64,000 bases of DNA. Source: Dechloromonas sp. A34 (GTDB taxonomy: Bacteria > Pseudomonadota > Gammaproteobacteria > Burkholderiales > Rhodocyclaceae). The stretch lies in NCBI RefSeq assembly GCF_026261605.1, contig NZ_CP102486.1, positions 992,001-1,056,000 of the forward strand, read 5' to 3'. Shown in pieces: positions 46,568-56,618 of the stretch. Made by a program: the position numbers and the translations under genes. Each line of letters starts with the position of its first letter. The first letter of the stretch is position 1. The notes beneath the pieces are model-generated. The model ran no database searches and was not told the DNA's origin. It saw only the letters and a program-made list of their open reading frames with translations.

Positions 46568-48904
46568 GTGAGCTTCTTCTCGACCGCCGTCAGTTTTCTT
46601 GCCTTGCCCTTTGCCGCAGCCAGTTACCGCAACGACCTGCGGCGAACGCTCATCGCGGCGAGCGCCGATGTCGTCCTGGTGCTGTTTGTGCTGGTCGGCG
46701 CCATGCTCGCCACCGTCCTGCCCAGCCTGCCGGCATTCGATGTCGTTACCGACTATCGGCCCAAGATCCCCTTGCGGATTTATACGGCCGATGGCGCGCT
46801 GCTCGGGGAGTTCGGCGATGAGCACCGGGACTTCACGCCGATCAAGGAGATTCCCCCGGTCTTGAAGGAGGCGCTGTTGGCGATCGAGGATGCACGCTTC
46901 TACGAGCATGGCGGCGTCGATTACCGCGGGGTTGCGCGGGCGCTGGTGGCCGACCTGACCGGCGGTTTTCGTCAGGGTGCCTCGACGATCACCATGCAGG
47001 TGGCGCGCACTTTCTTCCTCTCGCAGGAAAAAACCGTGAAGCGCAAATTGACCGAAGTCGTGCTGGCCTACCGCATCGAATCGGCCTTGAGCAAGGACCA
47101 GATCCTCGAGCTCTACATGAACCAGATCTACCTCGGCCAGCGCACGCACGGCTTTGCCAGCGCCGCCCGCACCTATTTCAAGAAGCGCCTCCCGGAGCTG
47201 ACCCTGGCCGAAGCGGCTATGCTGGCTGGCATCCCGCAAAACCCGGCCAAGCACAATCCGGCAGTCAATCCGGTACGGGCCAAGGCCCGCCAGGAGCTTG
47301 TCCTGAAGCGCATGTTGCACCTGGGCAAGATCACCCCGGCGCAATTTGATGAGGCCGTCGGCCAGGCGCTCAAGATCGGCCACAGCCTGCAGTTCGAGGC
47401 CCATGCCGACCACGTCGCCGAGATGGTGCGCCAGGAGCTCTATGCGCAATACAAGGGCGAGGTCTACACCCAGGGCTTCAATGTCTATACCACGCTCGAC
47501 AAGGCCGAGCAGAACGCAGCCTACGACTCGGTCCGGCGCAATGTGCTGGCCTACGACCAGCGTCATGGCTACCGCGGGCCGGAAGGTTTTGTCGAGCTGC
47601 CGGACGATCCCGACGAACAGGAGGATGCCATCGACCGGGCCCTGGCCAAGCATCCCGGCAGCGACAACCTGATCGCGGCCGTCGTCACCGAAGTCTCCGC
47701 CAAGCGCGTACGCGCCGAACCGGCCTCCGGCGACACGCTGGAAATCAAGGGCGACGGGCTGCGCTTTGCCGCCCGCGCCCTGCAGGCGAACGCCAAAATG
47801 GATATCAAGATTCGGGTCGGTTCGGTGATCCGCGTCAGCCAGGACGCCAAGGGCCGGTGGTCGATCGCGCAGATGCCGGAAGTCGATGCCGCTTTCGTCG
47901 CCTTGAACGCCGAGGATGGTTCTTACCGGGCCCTGGTCGGCGGCTTCGACTTTGCGCGCAATCAGTTCAACCATGTCACCAGCGCCTGGCGCCAGCCGGG
48001 GTCGAGCATCAAGCCCTTCGTCTATTCGGCCGCACTGGAAAAGGGCTTTTCACCGGCCACCTTGATGAACGATGCGCCGCTCTCGCTGCCCGGCGGCGAA
48101 GGCGGCCAGCCCTGGGAGCCCCGCAACGACGACGGCTTCGATGGCCCGATCAGCCTGCGCGAGGCCCTGGCCCGCTCCAAGAACGTCGTCGCGGTCCGCC
48201 TGCTGCAAGCCATCTCGCCGCAATATGCGCGCGACTATCTGCAACGCTTCGGTTTCGATGCCGCCAAACATCCGGCCAATCTGACCATGGTCCTGGGTAG
48301 CGGCTCGGTCACCCCGCTGCAGATGGCCGACGCCTACGCGGTGTTCGCCAACGGTGGGTACAAGGTCACTCCCTGGCTGATCCAGAAGGTCACCGATGCC
48401 CGCGGCACCGTGCTGTGGGAGGCACCACCGCCGTCAGCCAGGCAGCAAGAGCAACGGGCCATCGACCCCCGCAACGCCTTCATCATCGACAGCATGCTGC
48501 GCGAGGTGGTCAGAAGCGGTACTGGCGCCCTGGCGAGCCAGCGCCTGGGACGCAACGACCTGGCCGGCAAGACCGGCACCACCAGCGACGCGGTCGATGG
48601 CTGGTTTGCCGGCTACTCCGGGAACGTCGTGGCCGTTTCGTGGATGGGGCACGACCAGCCCAAATCGCTGGGTGGCCGTGAATTTGGCGCGACCCTGGCG
48701 CTACCGATCTGGATCGACTACATGCGCCAGGCCCTGTCCGGCAAGCCGCCCAGCGAAAGAAAGCCGCCGCCCGGCGTCTCCAACGTCGACGGGGACTGGC
48801 TTTACGATGAATTCAAGGGCGACGACGGGGTCAAGGCCCTGGATGTCGAAGTGTCGCCGCTCAAATCCATTTTCGACACCATACGGAAGATGTTCGGCGG
48901 CTGA
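46568..48904 (+). CDS. mrcA: Penicillin-binding protein 1A (bifunctional peptidoglycan synthase)
   Basis: 778 residues from a GTG at 46568. One N-terminal membrane anchor (ASADVVLVLFVLVGAMLATV) precedes the GT51 glycosyltransferase domain (AIEDARFYEHGGVDYRGVAR, FRQGASTITMQVARTFFLSQ, ELYMNQIYLGQRTHGFASAA). An OB-like insert follows, then the transpeptidase domain with SxxK at Ser479-Lys482 (QPGSSIKPF), the SKN motif in ALARSKN, and KTGT starting at Lys668. It polymerises and cross-links peptidoglycan in the periplasm. It converges on the methyltransferase gene. Confidence 0.94.
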   Translation: MSFFSTAVSFLALPFAAASYRNDLRRTLIAASADVVLVLFVLVGAMLATVLPSLPAFDVVTDYRPKIPLRIYTADGALLGEFGDEHRDFTPIKEIPPVLKEALLAIEDARFYEHGGVDYRGVARALVADLTGGFRQGASTITMQVARTFFLSQEKTVKRKLTEVVLAYRIESALSKDQILELYMNQIYLGQRTHGFASAARTYFKKRLPELTLAEAAMLAGIPQNPAKHNPAVNPVRAKARQELVLKRMLHLGKITPAQFDEAVGQALKIGHSLQFEAHADHVAEMVRQELYAQYKGEVYTQGFNVYTTLDKAEQNAAYDSVRRNVLAYDQRHGYRGPEGFVELPDDPDEQEDAIDRALAKHPGSDNLIAAVVTEVSAKRVRAEPASGDTLEIKGDGLRFAARALQANAKMDIKIRVGSVIRVSQDAKGRWSIAQMPEVDAAFVALNAEDGSYRALVGGFDFARNQFNHVTSAWRQPGSSIKPFVYSAALEKGFSPATLMNDAPLSLPGGEGGQPWEPRNDDGFDGPISLREALARSKNVVAVRLLQAISPQYARDYLQRFGFDAAKHPANLTMVLGSGSVTPLQMADAYAVFANGGYKVTPWLIQKVTDARGTVLWEAPPPSARQQEQRAIDPRNAFIIDSMLREVVRSGTGALASQRLGRNDLAGKTGTTSDAVDGWFAGYSGNVVAVSWMGHDQPKSLGGREFGATLALPIWIDYMRQALSGKPPSERKPPPGVSNVDGDWLYDEFKGDDGVKALDVEVSPLKSIFDTIRKMFGG

Positions 48905-48917
48905 GTCCGGAAGCGTT

Positions 48918-49581
48918 TCAGGCGGTGCGCGGCTGACCGGGGTTGCGGGCCTGGTCGGACCGCTTGCGCCAGACGCTGGCCAGCCAGGGCTGTTGCGCCA
49001 GCGGCAAGCCGGCCGGGCGATAGTAGTGCTCCAACTCCAGAAACCCGGCCGTTTCGAGAAAACCGCGCCATGCCGCGAGGTCGTGAAAGACCCCGTATCG
49101 CCCCTGACTCCAGCCTTCCTCGTTATTCCCCGGGGATTCGAGGTGAACAGGACACCCTCCGGGCGGAGCGCAGCATGCAACTCGCTCAGCACGCCCGGCA
49201 ACGCCTGGCGCGGCACATGGAATAGCGAAGCGTTGGCGAAGATGCCGTCGAAGTGGCCGGCGGGCAGCTGCAGGGCGAGGAAATCCTGCTCCCACACTGA
49301 GCAGCCGCTGTGCTCACGCGCCATGGCAACGAGTTGCGGCGAGCCGTCGAGGCCAACCGCCTCATGCCCCAAGGCGCGGAATGCCGCCAGATCACGCCCG
49401 GACCGCAGCCGAAATCGAGAATGTGCCACGGCAGCGCGCCGCGCATGTGGCGCAGCAGCGCCTCAATGTTCTGCTTCACATCGTGGTCGCGCGTCCCTTC
49501 CCAAAACTCCGCAGCACGCACGTTGTAGTGGGCGAGGGTCTTCGCGCTGATCTCACTCAGGTCTTCAAGCCGTGATGTCAT
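48918..49581 (-). CDS. SAM-dependent methyltransferase (two frame breaks, 49397-49399 and 49128-49131)
   Basis: From the ATG at 49581 the first frame reads MTSRLEDLSEISAKTLAHYN, then EFWEGTRDHDVKQNIEALLR and the SAM-binding LPWHILDFGCGPG. The second frame gives RDLAAFRALGHEAVGLDGSP, VWEQDFLALQLPAGHFDGIF and ALRPEGVLFTSNPRG. The third gives NNEEGWSQGRYGVFHDLAAW and ends WRKRSDQARNPGQPRTA. One extra G at each of two G runs (coding strand) rebuilds a normal class-I methyltransferase of about 221 residues. Substrate unknown. Confidence 0.8.
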
Positions 49582-50402
49582 CGCCTTCCTTCGCTGGCTG
49601 GTTGAAGGTAAGTGGCGTGTGGTTTGAGGCACCTCCAGGCGCTCGCCGGTGTCGTTTGACCGGAAGATTGACGATTCGTTTTGTGTCCTCGGTTCGGAGC
49701 GGCTGATCCAACTGAGCGCCAGCAGTCTAAATCTTCGCGTCAGTAGATCATCTGGGGCTGTATGACGTGCCTGATCGTCACGCGCTCCGGTCATCCGGCT
49801 TTTCCTGGAGCAGAAAAAGCGCCGAATGATCGAAATCAGGAAGCCTTAGTGGCTGAAGTCGGTCAGGAGTGGTGGCCCCCGAAAAAATCGCTCCGTAGCG
49901 GACACTGGCGCTGCCCGCATGATTACTGATTGATAAGGAGGTTCGAACGGGATAATCTCCATGTCATTAAAGGCCTTGGAGGTGATTCTGTCGGTCCGTA
50001 GTATTAGCAATAACCCAGACGTTTCTGCGTCTGAATAACCGTTAGATTTCTTCAGGGCGGTAGTCACTCACACATGCTTACATTGAGCGGAGTTAGCATA
50101 TGAAAAATAGATTTGTGCTCCGAAACTCAGTATTAGCTTATTAAAAGCACCAGAATTATTGCCAGTGCATAGACTCAATGGTGGAACTGGGACAAGCCAC
50201 GAATTCAATATTCACTAGTTTGTGGAGAGCCTGATGTTCGCCTTCCTGTAGGCACCTACATGTTTGGATACGAACCAACATGTGTTTCTCCAATTAGCGA
50301 TACGGAAGCAGTAATTTCCCCTGAAATCTAACATCTCAATCCGCCGAATCTGGCAAAAGCCGCGCAGTCCTGTGATTTACAACGTCATCTACAAGAAAAA
50401 CC
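49582..50402. other. Gene-poor accessory intergenic region
   Basis: About 820 bases, AT-rich from 49800 on. A 73-codon minus-strand ORF at 49846-50067 (starting MTTALKKSNGYSDAETSGLL) has no recognisable family and no good Shine-Dalgarno. A small hairpin, CAGACG/CGTCTG at 50016-50033, is followed by GTTAGAT but has no partner site. I see nothing else. Confidence 0.45.
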
Positions 50403-51478
50403 ATGATCCGCTACTCATATAAACTTTACCTCTACGCTGTGTCGACTATTACGCTCATCGGGTCAACCTGTTGGTTCGTGTCTGATCCTTCCTGGGAGCC
50501 GGGATTGGCTTCATTCACGGCACTCTGTGCCTGCATAGCATCATTTGTAGGCATCCTTAATGATCAGTTTAATTTTGGGGAATCTCAACGGATATCAAAA
50601 ATTTCGTCCGGTAAGGATTTTGAATTGATTTCCACCGAGGTGCAAAGCGCGCTTTTTTCATTTACAGATCTGAAAAGCAATCCAAAAAATGACGTGGAAC
50701 GAATTCTTATTGGTGCATATGGCGTCCTATTCAGGAGGCTGAAACTTCTGTCTATTACAAGTAATGGCGATTTGAAGGCTGTGTCCGATCGGGCCGAAGC
50801 ATTCCTAAAAAGTATTGCATTTACAGCAAAAGCGGATGTGCAATTTTGTGGAGATTGGAAGGCCGAGGGAGCCAGAACAATCGTGCAATTGGCTTAGGAA
50901 AAACTCTAGAAAATATTGAATTGTTTAGGGTTGAAGAATCGGGTGGCACTGCCAAGGCAGAGCCCGTTCGTAAAGCTACCAGCTCCTTGATTTTGATTAA
51001 GGCGAGACGAGGTGGGGAACCGGTATTTCTGTTGCGTTGGTCGGATGCCTGGGGCGGGTACTATTGGTTCGTCGGTGGCATTCAAGAACTAAATGAGTCG
51101 GCTGATGAATGTGCGGTGCGTGAATTAAATGAGGAGCTTTCAGTATCCACGAAGTGCATTAGAAGTATGACAAAACTATTGAGTGTTCCGGATCGAAGGA
51201 TTTCGTCAAGGATGCGCGTTTTTACAGAGTACTTTTATAACGTTTACTCCGTGGCTTTGGATGATGATGGAACTTGTTCTGCATTGTTAATAGCTGAGCC
51301 AGTTATCCAGAAAACTATAAAAGGCGGACATCCTTATAATCAGCGATGCAAGTGGCACACTTGGGCTGAAATTAAGTCTTCTGTTAGTTTGATGAAGGAT
51401 GCTGGAGCGGTTGTTCAAGCTATAGAGGCTTATGGCGTGGACAGAATTCCCTTGAGCATCACTGATGATGTCATATGA
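50403..51478 (+). CDS. Two-transmembrane + Nudix hydrolase protein, possibly one gene split by a frame break near 50891
   Basis: Two overlapping frames. The first (50403-50897, 164 residues) starts MIRYSYKLYLYAVSTITLIG, with two membrane helices (the second is SFTALCACIASFVGILNDQF) and a helical cytoplasmic part. The second (open from a TTG at 50846 to 51478) carries a Nudix domain, with the box GGIQELNESADECAVRELNEEL (Gx5Ex7RExxEE, final Gly replaced by Ser). One added base near 50891-50892 would fuse them into about 358 residues. It is AT-rich relative to neighbours. The layout recalls the 2TM-Nudix effectors (Cap16) of CBASS anti-phage systems, but no nucleotide cyclase is nearby. Alternatively these are two separate genes. 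Confidence 0.6.
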
Positions 51479-51790
51479 GTGATGCGCAACTTAATGGCTA
51501 ACCGGTTGCTCGAGCCGACTGCCCGTTGGCAAGCCTCCGTCAGCATTCCCAATGCTAAGTATTTTTGCTATGGGCAGGGTCATGCCGTAGAAAAATCAAT
51601 TGAGCCAATAGCTATTTGGTCGAGTGACGTCTGATTGAGCAGCCCAGCACGAGGCGGTCCATATGTCCAATCTAGGATGGTTTTGGTATTCAGCCAAGCC
51701 GAGTGCAATGGCGCAGGGGAAGGGATGGTGCGAACGCATGGAGGCTAGGCTTTGTCGTTCGCTGTAACGCATTATGCTGCAAGGCGCGAC
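51479..51790. other. Intergenic region between Nudix and pyruvyltransferase-like genes
   Basis: About 310 bases, AT-rich at first and turning GC-rich after 51780. It contains a small palindrome around CGGTTGCTCGAGCCG. No gene or terminator that I can support. Confidence 0.4.
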
Positions 51791-52768
51791 GTGAATCGGC
51801 CCATCGTCTTCTTCGGCGCCTTTGATCGCCACAATTTTGGCGACATCCTGCTCGGGCATGTCGCCGCCGCCGAATGCGAGGCCGGCGAAGGGACGTTTGC
51901 CGGACTAGCCGCTCGTGACCTGACGGCTTGGGGTGGGCAGCGCATTGCGGCGCTCGACTCATGGCCGGTGCCGCTGAACCTGATCCACGTCGGCGGGGAG
52001 TTGCTCGACTGCTACGCGGCTCAGGCCGCTTATATGCTGGATGAGCCGGGGTTGTGCTGGCGGCGGCAGGCGCCTTACGTGGTGGCCCGGCACGAACTGC
52101 CCACTGGTTCGGTTGTCGAGTTCCGGGCGGTCGGTGGCGTTGGGCTGGACGAGCGCGATGTCGGTTTCCGCGCCGAGGTCTTGGCTGCGTTGGCGGAGGC
52201 CGGGAGTGTCAGCGTGCGCGAGCGGACGACGCAGGCGCTGTTGCGCGCCGCCGGGATCGATGCCCCGTTGGTGCCGGACCCGGTGACCCGGATTGGCGAA
52301 CGCTTCGGGGCGCGCATCCGGGCGCGGATTCGGCGTCGCGATCCCTATCTCGCCGTCCAGTTTGCCGCCGAGTGCGCAGACGATGCAACGCTGGCGGCGT
52401 TCGCCCGTGGCCTCGAGCGTCTTGGCCTACCCGTCGTGCTCTTCCGGGCCGGGGCCGCGCTGTGGCACGACGCGCTCGAACCCTATCGCCGCCTGGCGGC
52501 GCGTTCAGTGCTGCCGATGGAAATATTCGTGTCGCTCGATGTCTGGGACATTTGCGCCCTGATTGCAGGCAGCCGCGGCTATGTCGGGACCAGTCTGCAC
52601 GGTCGCCTGGTCGCCGAAGCCTTCGCCGTGCCGGCGCTCAGTCTCGAACGCGAAGCGGGGGCGGCCAGGAAGCTGCGCGCCTATCTGGCTACTTGGTCGC
52701 CGGGCTGCGTGCCGCTGGCGCCGGAGGTTTTCGCCGATGGTGGCTTCATCTTCCCGCCGTCGCGCTGA
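51791..52768 (+). CDS. Polysaccharide pyruvyltransferase family protein
   Basis: 325 residues from a GTG at 51791 (MNRPIVFFGAFDRHNFGDIL); the in-frame extension to 51752 lacks homology. It has the family features: an N-terminal GxFDRHNFGDxL nucleotide-fold opening, GSVSVRERTTQALLRAAGID, PLVPDPVTRIG, and the C-terminal GSRGYVGTSLHGRLVAEAFA (the TSLHG motif). Such enzymes add pyruvyl or related groups to surface glycans, or act as related glycan-modifying transferases. The gene stands alone here, so the target is unknown. Confidence 0.85.
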   Translation: MNRPIVFFGAFDRHNFGDILLGHVAAAECEAGEGTFAGLAARDLTAWGGQRIAALDSWPVPLNLIHVGGELLDCYAAQAAYMLDEPGLCWRRQAPYVVARHELPTGSVVEFRAVGGVGLDERDVGFRAEVLAALAEAGSVSVRERTTQALLRAAGIDAPLVPDPVTRIGERFGARIRARIRRRDPYLAVQFAAECADDATLAAFARGLERLGLPVVLFRAGAALWHDALEPYRRLAARSVLPMEIFVSLDVWDICALIAGSRGYVGTSLHGRLVAEAFAVPALSLEREAGAARKLRAYLATWSPGCVPLAPEVFADGGFIFPPSR

Positions 52769-53065
52769 GCAGAGCGCGGCGAACCCGCCCGGCTGCGAGC
52801 GCTGGCCGGCCAGGCGATGTTGGATGCGCCATGCCGCCGGTTCGCGTCCGGCCAACGGCGAGTATTACGCATGAATTTAATTCAATCGACAGCTCGTCAA
52901 TTCGTTTGAAGCCGCATCAAGCCGCCGGCATTCTTTCCTCACCGCCATCCTCCGCCTGACGCCCGCCTACCCGGCACCGGCCACCACGGACCCCGCCGCG
53001 CCCACACCTTGGCGCGCTCTGCCGACCGGTTCGCCGGTCGATTTCAGGATTTCGAGGAGAACATC
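52769..53065 (+). other. Intergenic region before ilvE
   Basis: About 300 bases without a supported gene. It ends with GAGGAGA at 53053-53059, the Shine-Dalgarno of ilvE. Confidence 0.5.
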
Positions 53066-53980
53066 ATGCAAGACCGCGACGGTTTCATCTGGCTCGACGG
53101 CCAGTGGCTGCCCTGGCGCGATGCCAAGGTGCACGTGCTGACCCATACCCTGCATTACGGTTACGGTTGTTTCGAAGGCCTGCGCGCTTACGAAACGGCC
53201 GACGGGCCGGCCATCTTCCGGCTTGACGAGCATTTGCGACGGCTCGAGGATTCGGCCCACATTCTCGCCATCGACCTGCCTTTCGACCGGGCGACGCTGG
53301 CCGCCGCCTGCCGTGAGGCGGTCAGCAGCAACGGCCTGAGCGCGGCCTACATCCGGCCGCTGGTCTTTCTCGGCGCCGAGAAGCTCGGCGTCGATCCGGC
53401 CGGGGCGGCGACGCATGTCATGGTCGCCGCCTGGTCGTGGGGCGCCTATCTCGGCGGCAAGGCGCTGGATGAGGGGATTCGCGTTCGCGTCTCGTCCTAT
53501 GCCCGGCATCACCCCAACGTCCAGATGTGCCGGGCCAAGGCCATTTCGACCTATGCGAACTCCATCCTCGCCGTCCGCGAGGCGAGGCGCGACGGCTACG
53601 ACGAGGCGCTGCTGCTCGACACCGACGGCTATGTCGCCGAAGGTTCCAGCGAGAACATCTTCGTCGTGCGCGATGGCGAACTGCTGCAGCCGGAAACCAC
53701 CTCGGCGCTCGACGGCATCACCCGGCGCACGGTTTGCGCGCTGGCCGCCGATCTCGGGCTGGCCGTGCGCAGCAAGCGGATCACGCGCGACGAGCTGTAT
53801 TGCGCCGACGAAATCTTCCTGAGCGGGACGGCGGCCGAGATCACCCCAGTGGTCGAGGTCGATCGCCGGCGCATCGGCAGCGGCCGGCCGGGGGCGCTGA
53901 CCCGCCGGTTGCAGCAGGCCTTCTTCGCTTGCGTGCGCGGCGAGCTGCCGGAACGCCGGGGATGGCTGACGGCGGTTTGA
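53066..53980 (+). CDS. ilvE: Branched-chain amino acid aminotransferase
   Basis: 304 residues from the ATG at 53066 with a strong GAGGAGA seven bases upstream. The class-IV PLP aminotransferase pattern is complete: VLTHTLHYGYGCFEGLRAYE, AYIRPLVFLG, the PLP lysine K158 in MCRAKAISTYANS, LLLDTDGYVAEGSSENIFVV, SALDGITRRTV and EIFLSGTAAEITPVVEVD. It makes and degrades valine, leucine and isoleucine. Slightly short of C-terminal length but intact. Confidence 0.93.
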   Translation: MQDRDGFIWLDGQWLPWRDAKVHVLTHTLHYGYGCFEGLRAYETADGPAIFRLDEHLRRLEDSAHILAIDLPFDRATLAAACREAVSSNGLSAAYIRPLVFLGAEKLGVDPAGAATHVMVAAWSWGAYLGGKALDEGIRVRVSSYARHHPNVQMCRAKAISTYANSILAVREARRDGYDEALLLDTDGYVAEGSSENIFVVRDGELLQPETTSALDGITRRTVCALAADLGLAVRSKRITRDELYCADEIFLSGTAAEITPVVEVDRRRIGSGRPGALTRRLQQAFFACVRGELPERRGWLTAV

Positions 53981-54033
53981 GGAGGCGGCCAAGCAGCGTA
54001 ACATTAGCGTTTTCTAATTTAATTGGAGTCCCC

Positions 54034-54600
54034 ATGAAAACCTTCCTTCCCGTTGCATTGCTGCTCGCCGCCTTGCCGGCACTGGCCCAGGATCTTGCCG
54101 CGCTGACCGCCGACACCAAAAAGACCGTCCTGCCAGTCGTCCCCAAGGTGGTCGCCGCCATGCAGGAAGCCGTCGCCGAGAAGGGCGTGGCGGGGGCCAT
54201 CCCGGTCTGCAAGGAGACGGCGCCGCAACTGATCAAGGCCAAGCGCGCCGAGACCGGCTGGGACATTCGCCGCGTCAGCCTGAAGACGCGCAATGCCGAG
54301 CGCGCCACGCCGGACTTGTGGGAGGCTCGCCAACTGGCCGATTTCAATATCCGCGCCGCCAATGGCGAAAAGCCGGAGACGCTGGAAAAGAGCGAGATCG
54401 TACAGATCGGCGGCAAGCCGGTGTTGCGCTACATGAAAGCGTTGCCAGTCGCCGATGTCTGCCTGAAATGCCACGGCCCGGTCGACGGCATGGAAGCCGG
54501 CCTGTCGGCCAAGCTGGCCGAAAGCTACCCGCACGATCAGGCGACCGGCTATGTCAAGGGCCAGATTCGCGGCGCGCTGACGGTCAAGCGCCCGCTGTAA
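54034..54600 (+). CDS. DUF3365 (Tll0287-like) haem-containing exported protein
   Basis: 188 residues from the ATG at 54034 (GGAG upstream). A signal peptide (MKTFLPVALLLAALPALAQ) leads to a DUF3365 domain with IPVCKETAPQLIKAKRAETG, RRVSLKTRNAERATPDLWEA and a single c-haem site, DVCLKCHGPVDGM. Members are periplasmic haem proteins proposed as redox or signal sensors. It overlaps the convergent LysR gene by 17 bases. Confidence 0.9.
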   Translation: MKTFLPVALLLAALPALAQDLAALTADTKKTVLPVVPKVVAAMQEAVAEKGVAGAIPVCKETAPQLIKAKRAETGWDIRRVSLKTRNAERATPDLWEARQLADFNIRAANGEKPETLEKSEIVQIGGKPVLRYMKALPVADVCLKCHGPVDGMEAGLSAKLAESYPHDQATGYVKGQIRGALTVKRPL

Positions 54601-55494
54601 TGGCGCCGCCCTTGCCGGCCAGATGGTCGAAGAGGGCGGCAGCGGCCGGGCCGAGTGCGGCGCGCGAGCGGATGCACAGTTGCAGGTCGCGCGGCGCCCA
54701 GTCGTCGGTGATGTGCACGATCGCCAGTCCACGGCCCGGGCTTACCGAAGAGAGCGGCACCATGCCGATCCCGACGTCGGCCGTCACCATCCGGCAGACG
54801 GCATTGAAGCTGCGGACCTGGATGCGGACATCGAGCTGCCCACCGAGCCGGGCGGCAGCATTCATCATGAAGGTGTGAATGGCGCTGCCAGCGTGCAGGC
54901 AGACGAAGGGTTCGGCCAGCACTTCGGCAAAGGCCACCGTTTCACGCCCCGCCAGGGGGTGCCCGGCGGGGACGATGAGCACTAGCCGGTCGCGCCGGTA
55001 GGGCTGGGTTTGCAGTCCGGCCAGCCCGGGGCCGGCGGCGACGACGCCGATTTCCACCTGCCCGGCCGCCACCGCCTGAATGATCGCCGGGCTGGGTTGT
55101 TCCTCGAGGCAGAGCCGGATGCGCGGATGGTCGCGCAGGAAATCGCCGAGGTCTTCCGGCAGAAAACAGTTGATCGCATTGGTGTTGGCGAACACCGTGA
55201 CCTGGCTGAGCACGCGGCTGGCGTAGGGGGCGAGGTCGGCATGCATCTGTTCGAGCTGGGCGAAAACCTGGCGGGCGTGGCGGAGCAGGGATTCGCCGGC
55301 CGGGTCGGGGTCAGGCCGCGGTGGTGGCGGGTGAATAGCGGCGTGCCGAGCCCCGCCTCGAGCTGGGTCAGGCGGTGGCTGGCCGACGACGGGGCGAGAT
55401 GGATCTGGGCCGCGGCGCGGGTCAGGCTGCCGTTGTCGGCAATCGCCGCCACCAGTCGCAGGTCGGGAAGGTCGTAGACCATGGTTTCGTCCAT
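54584..55494 (-). CDS. LysR-family transcriptional regulator (frame broken at 55302-55304)
   Basis: The HTH is in the first frame: MDETMVYDLPDLRLVAAIAD with GSLTRAAAQIHLAPSSASHR. At the GGG run 55302-55304 (CCC on the coding strand) the frame changes. The second frame continues from ESLLRHARQVFAQLEQMHAD through VFANTNAINCFLPEDLGDFL, PFVCLHAGSAIHTFMMNAAA and VTADVGIGMVPLSSVSPGRG. One added C gives about 303 residues. It is divergent from the DMT transporter at 55643, its likely target, and an inverted repeat lies between them. Confidence 0.85.
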
Positions 55495-55508
55495 AACGAA
55501 TGCTGGCT

Positions 55509-55550
55509 TTGAATAATACCAATTGCCAAGCCGCTGTGTGGCGTATTCAA
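55509..55550. promoter_or_regulatory. Possible LysR binding site (inverted repeat TTGAATA/TATTCAA)
   Basis: TTGAATA at 55509-55515 and its exact complement TATTCAA at 55544-55550 lie in the 148-base gap between the divergent LysR and DMT transporter genes. The 28-base separation is larger than a simple T-N11-A box, so it may be two half-sites. Low confidence without related sequences to compare. Confidence 0.35.
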
Positions 55551-55642
55551 TAGCATCTCGACGCCCACTGGACGGTCATGTCCGGTCCGGGTAGTGGGTA
55601 ATCCCGGTCGGCTTTGCCATGTAAATCGTTTGTTTAAATCGA

Positions 55643-56569
55643 ATGCCCCGCCGCATGACCGAAAAACACAATTACCGCCTGGGTTTCTGGCTCGCCATCG
55701 GCGCCGCGTTCGGCTTTTCGGCCAAGGCGATTTTTGTCAAGCTGGCCTATCTCGTGCCGGCGGCCGGCGCCGGGCTGTCGCCGGTCGATGCCGTCACCTT
55801 GCTCGCCCTGCGCATGGCGTTCGCCGCACCGGCATTCGGGATTGCGGCGCTGAGGACGCGCAGCGCAGCCAGCCTGAGTGGGCGGCAATGGGCCGCCCTG
55901 GTCGTGGTCGGGCTGGCCGGTTACTACGGCGCCAGCATTCTCGACTTCTGGGGTCTGATGTTCATTTCCGCCGGCCTCGAGCGGCTGATCCTGTACACCT
56001 ATCCGACCTTGACCGTACTGCTTGGTGTGGTGTTTTTTGCCAAGCAACTGACCAGCCGCGAGATTCTCGCCTTGGTCCTGACCTACGCCGGCATCGCCGC
56101 CGCCTTCGCCCACGATCTCAACCTGGCGAGCGACACCTCCGCGGTGTGGACCGGAGCGGCCCTGGTCTTCGCGTCGAGCCTCTCGTACGCCGTCTATCTC
56201 GCTGGCGGTGGGCAACTGATCGCCCGTCTGGGCAGCGGGCGGTTCACGGCGCTGGCCATGGCGGTCGCCACCGGCGCGACCTTCCTGCACTACCTGGTGG
56301 CCCGGCCGTGGGACGAGGTCTTGCGGCAGCCATGGCCGATCTATGCCCTGGCCGCCGGCATGGCCCTGGTGTCGACGGTCATTCCGGTCTTCATGCAATC
56401 GGCGGCGATCAAGGCCATCGGGGCCGGCCGCGCCTCGATGGTCGGCATGATCGGGCCGCTGCTCACCATCCTGCTCGGCTGGCTGGTGCTGGATGAAAGC
56501 CTGTCGCTCTGGCAGCTTGTCGGCTCGGGTTTTGTGGTGCTCGGGGTGATCCTGATCGGTCGTCGCTGA
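55643..56569 (+). CDS. EamA/DMT-family transporter
   Basis: 308 residues from 55643 (a second in-frame ATG at 55655 is possible). Ten helices in two EamA repeats: GFWLAIGAAFGFSAKAIFVK, GLERLILYTYPTLTVLLGVV, VSTVIPVFMQSAAIKAIGAG and GPLLTILLGWLVLDESLSLW. An inner-membrane exporter of unknown substrate, divergent from a LysR regulator that probably controls it. Confidence 0.88.
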   Translation: MPRRMTEKHNYRLGFWLAIGAAFGFSAKAIFVKLAYLVPAAGAGLSPVDAVTLLALRMAFAAPAFGIAALRTRSAASLSGRQWAALVVVGLAGYYGASILDFWGLMFISAGLERLILYTYPTLTVLLGVVFFAKQLTSREILALVLTYAGIAAAFAHDLNLASDTSAVWTGAALVFASSLSYAVYLAGGGQLIARLGSGRFTALAMAVATGATFLHYLVARPWDEVLRQPWPIYALAAGMALVSTVIPVFMQSAAIKAIGAGRASMVGMIGPLLTILLGWLVLDESLSLWQLVGSGFVVLGVILIGRR

Positions 56570-56618
56570 GCGGCCGTGCAGCCCGGTTGGCGACCGAGTG
56601 CAGCGCAACGGGGCGGGA

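Noticed and set aside
50016..50047. Hairpin CAGACG/CGTCTG followed by GTTAGAT as a third attC site
   Set aside because: No RYYYAAC partner at a suitable distance and no cassette gene ending here.
49846..50067. 73-codon minus-strand ORF
   Set aside because: No family resemblance and no good Shine-Dalgarno. Only mentioned as part of the intergenic region.
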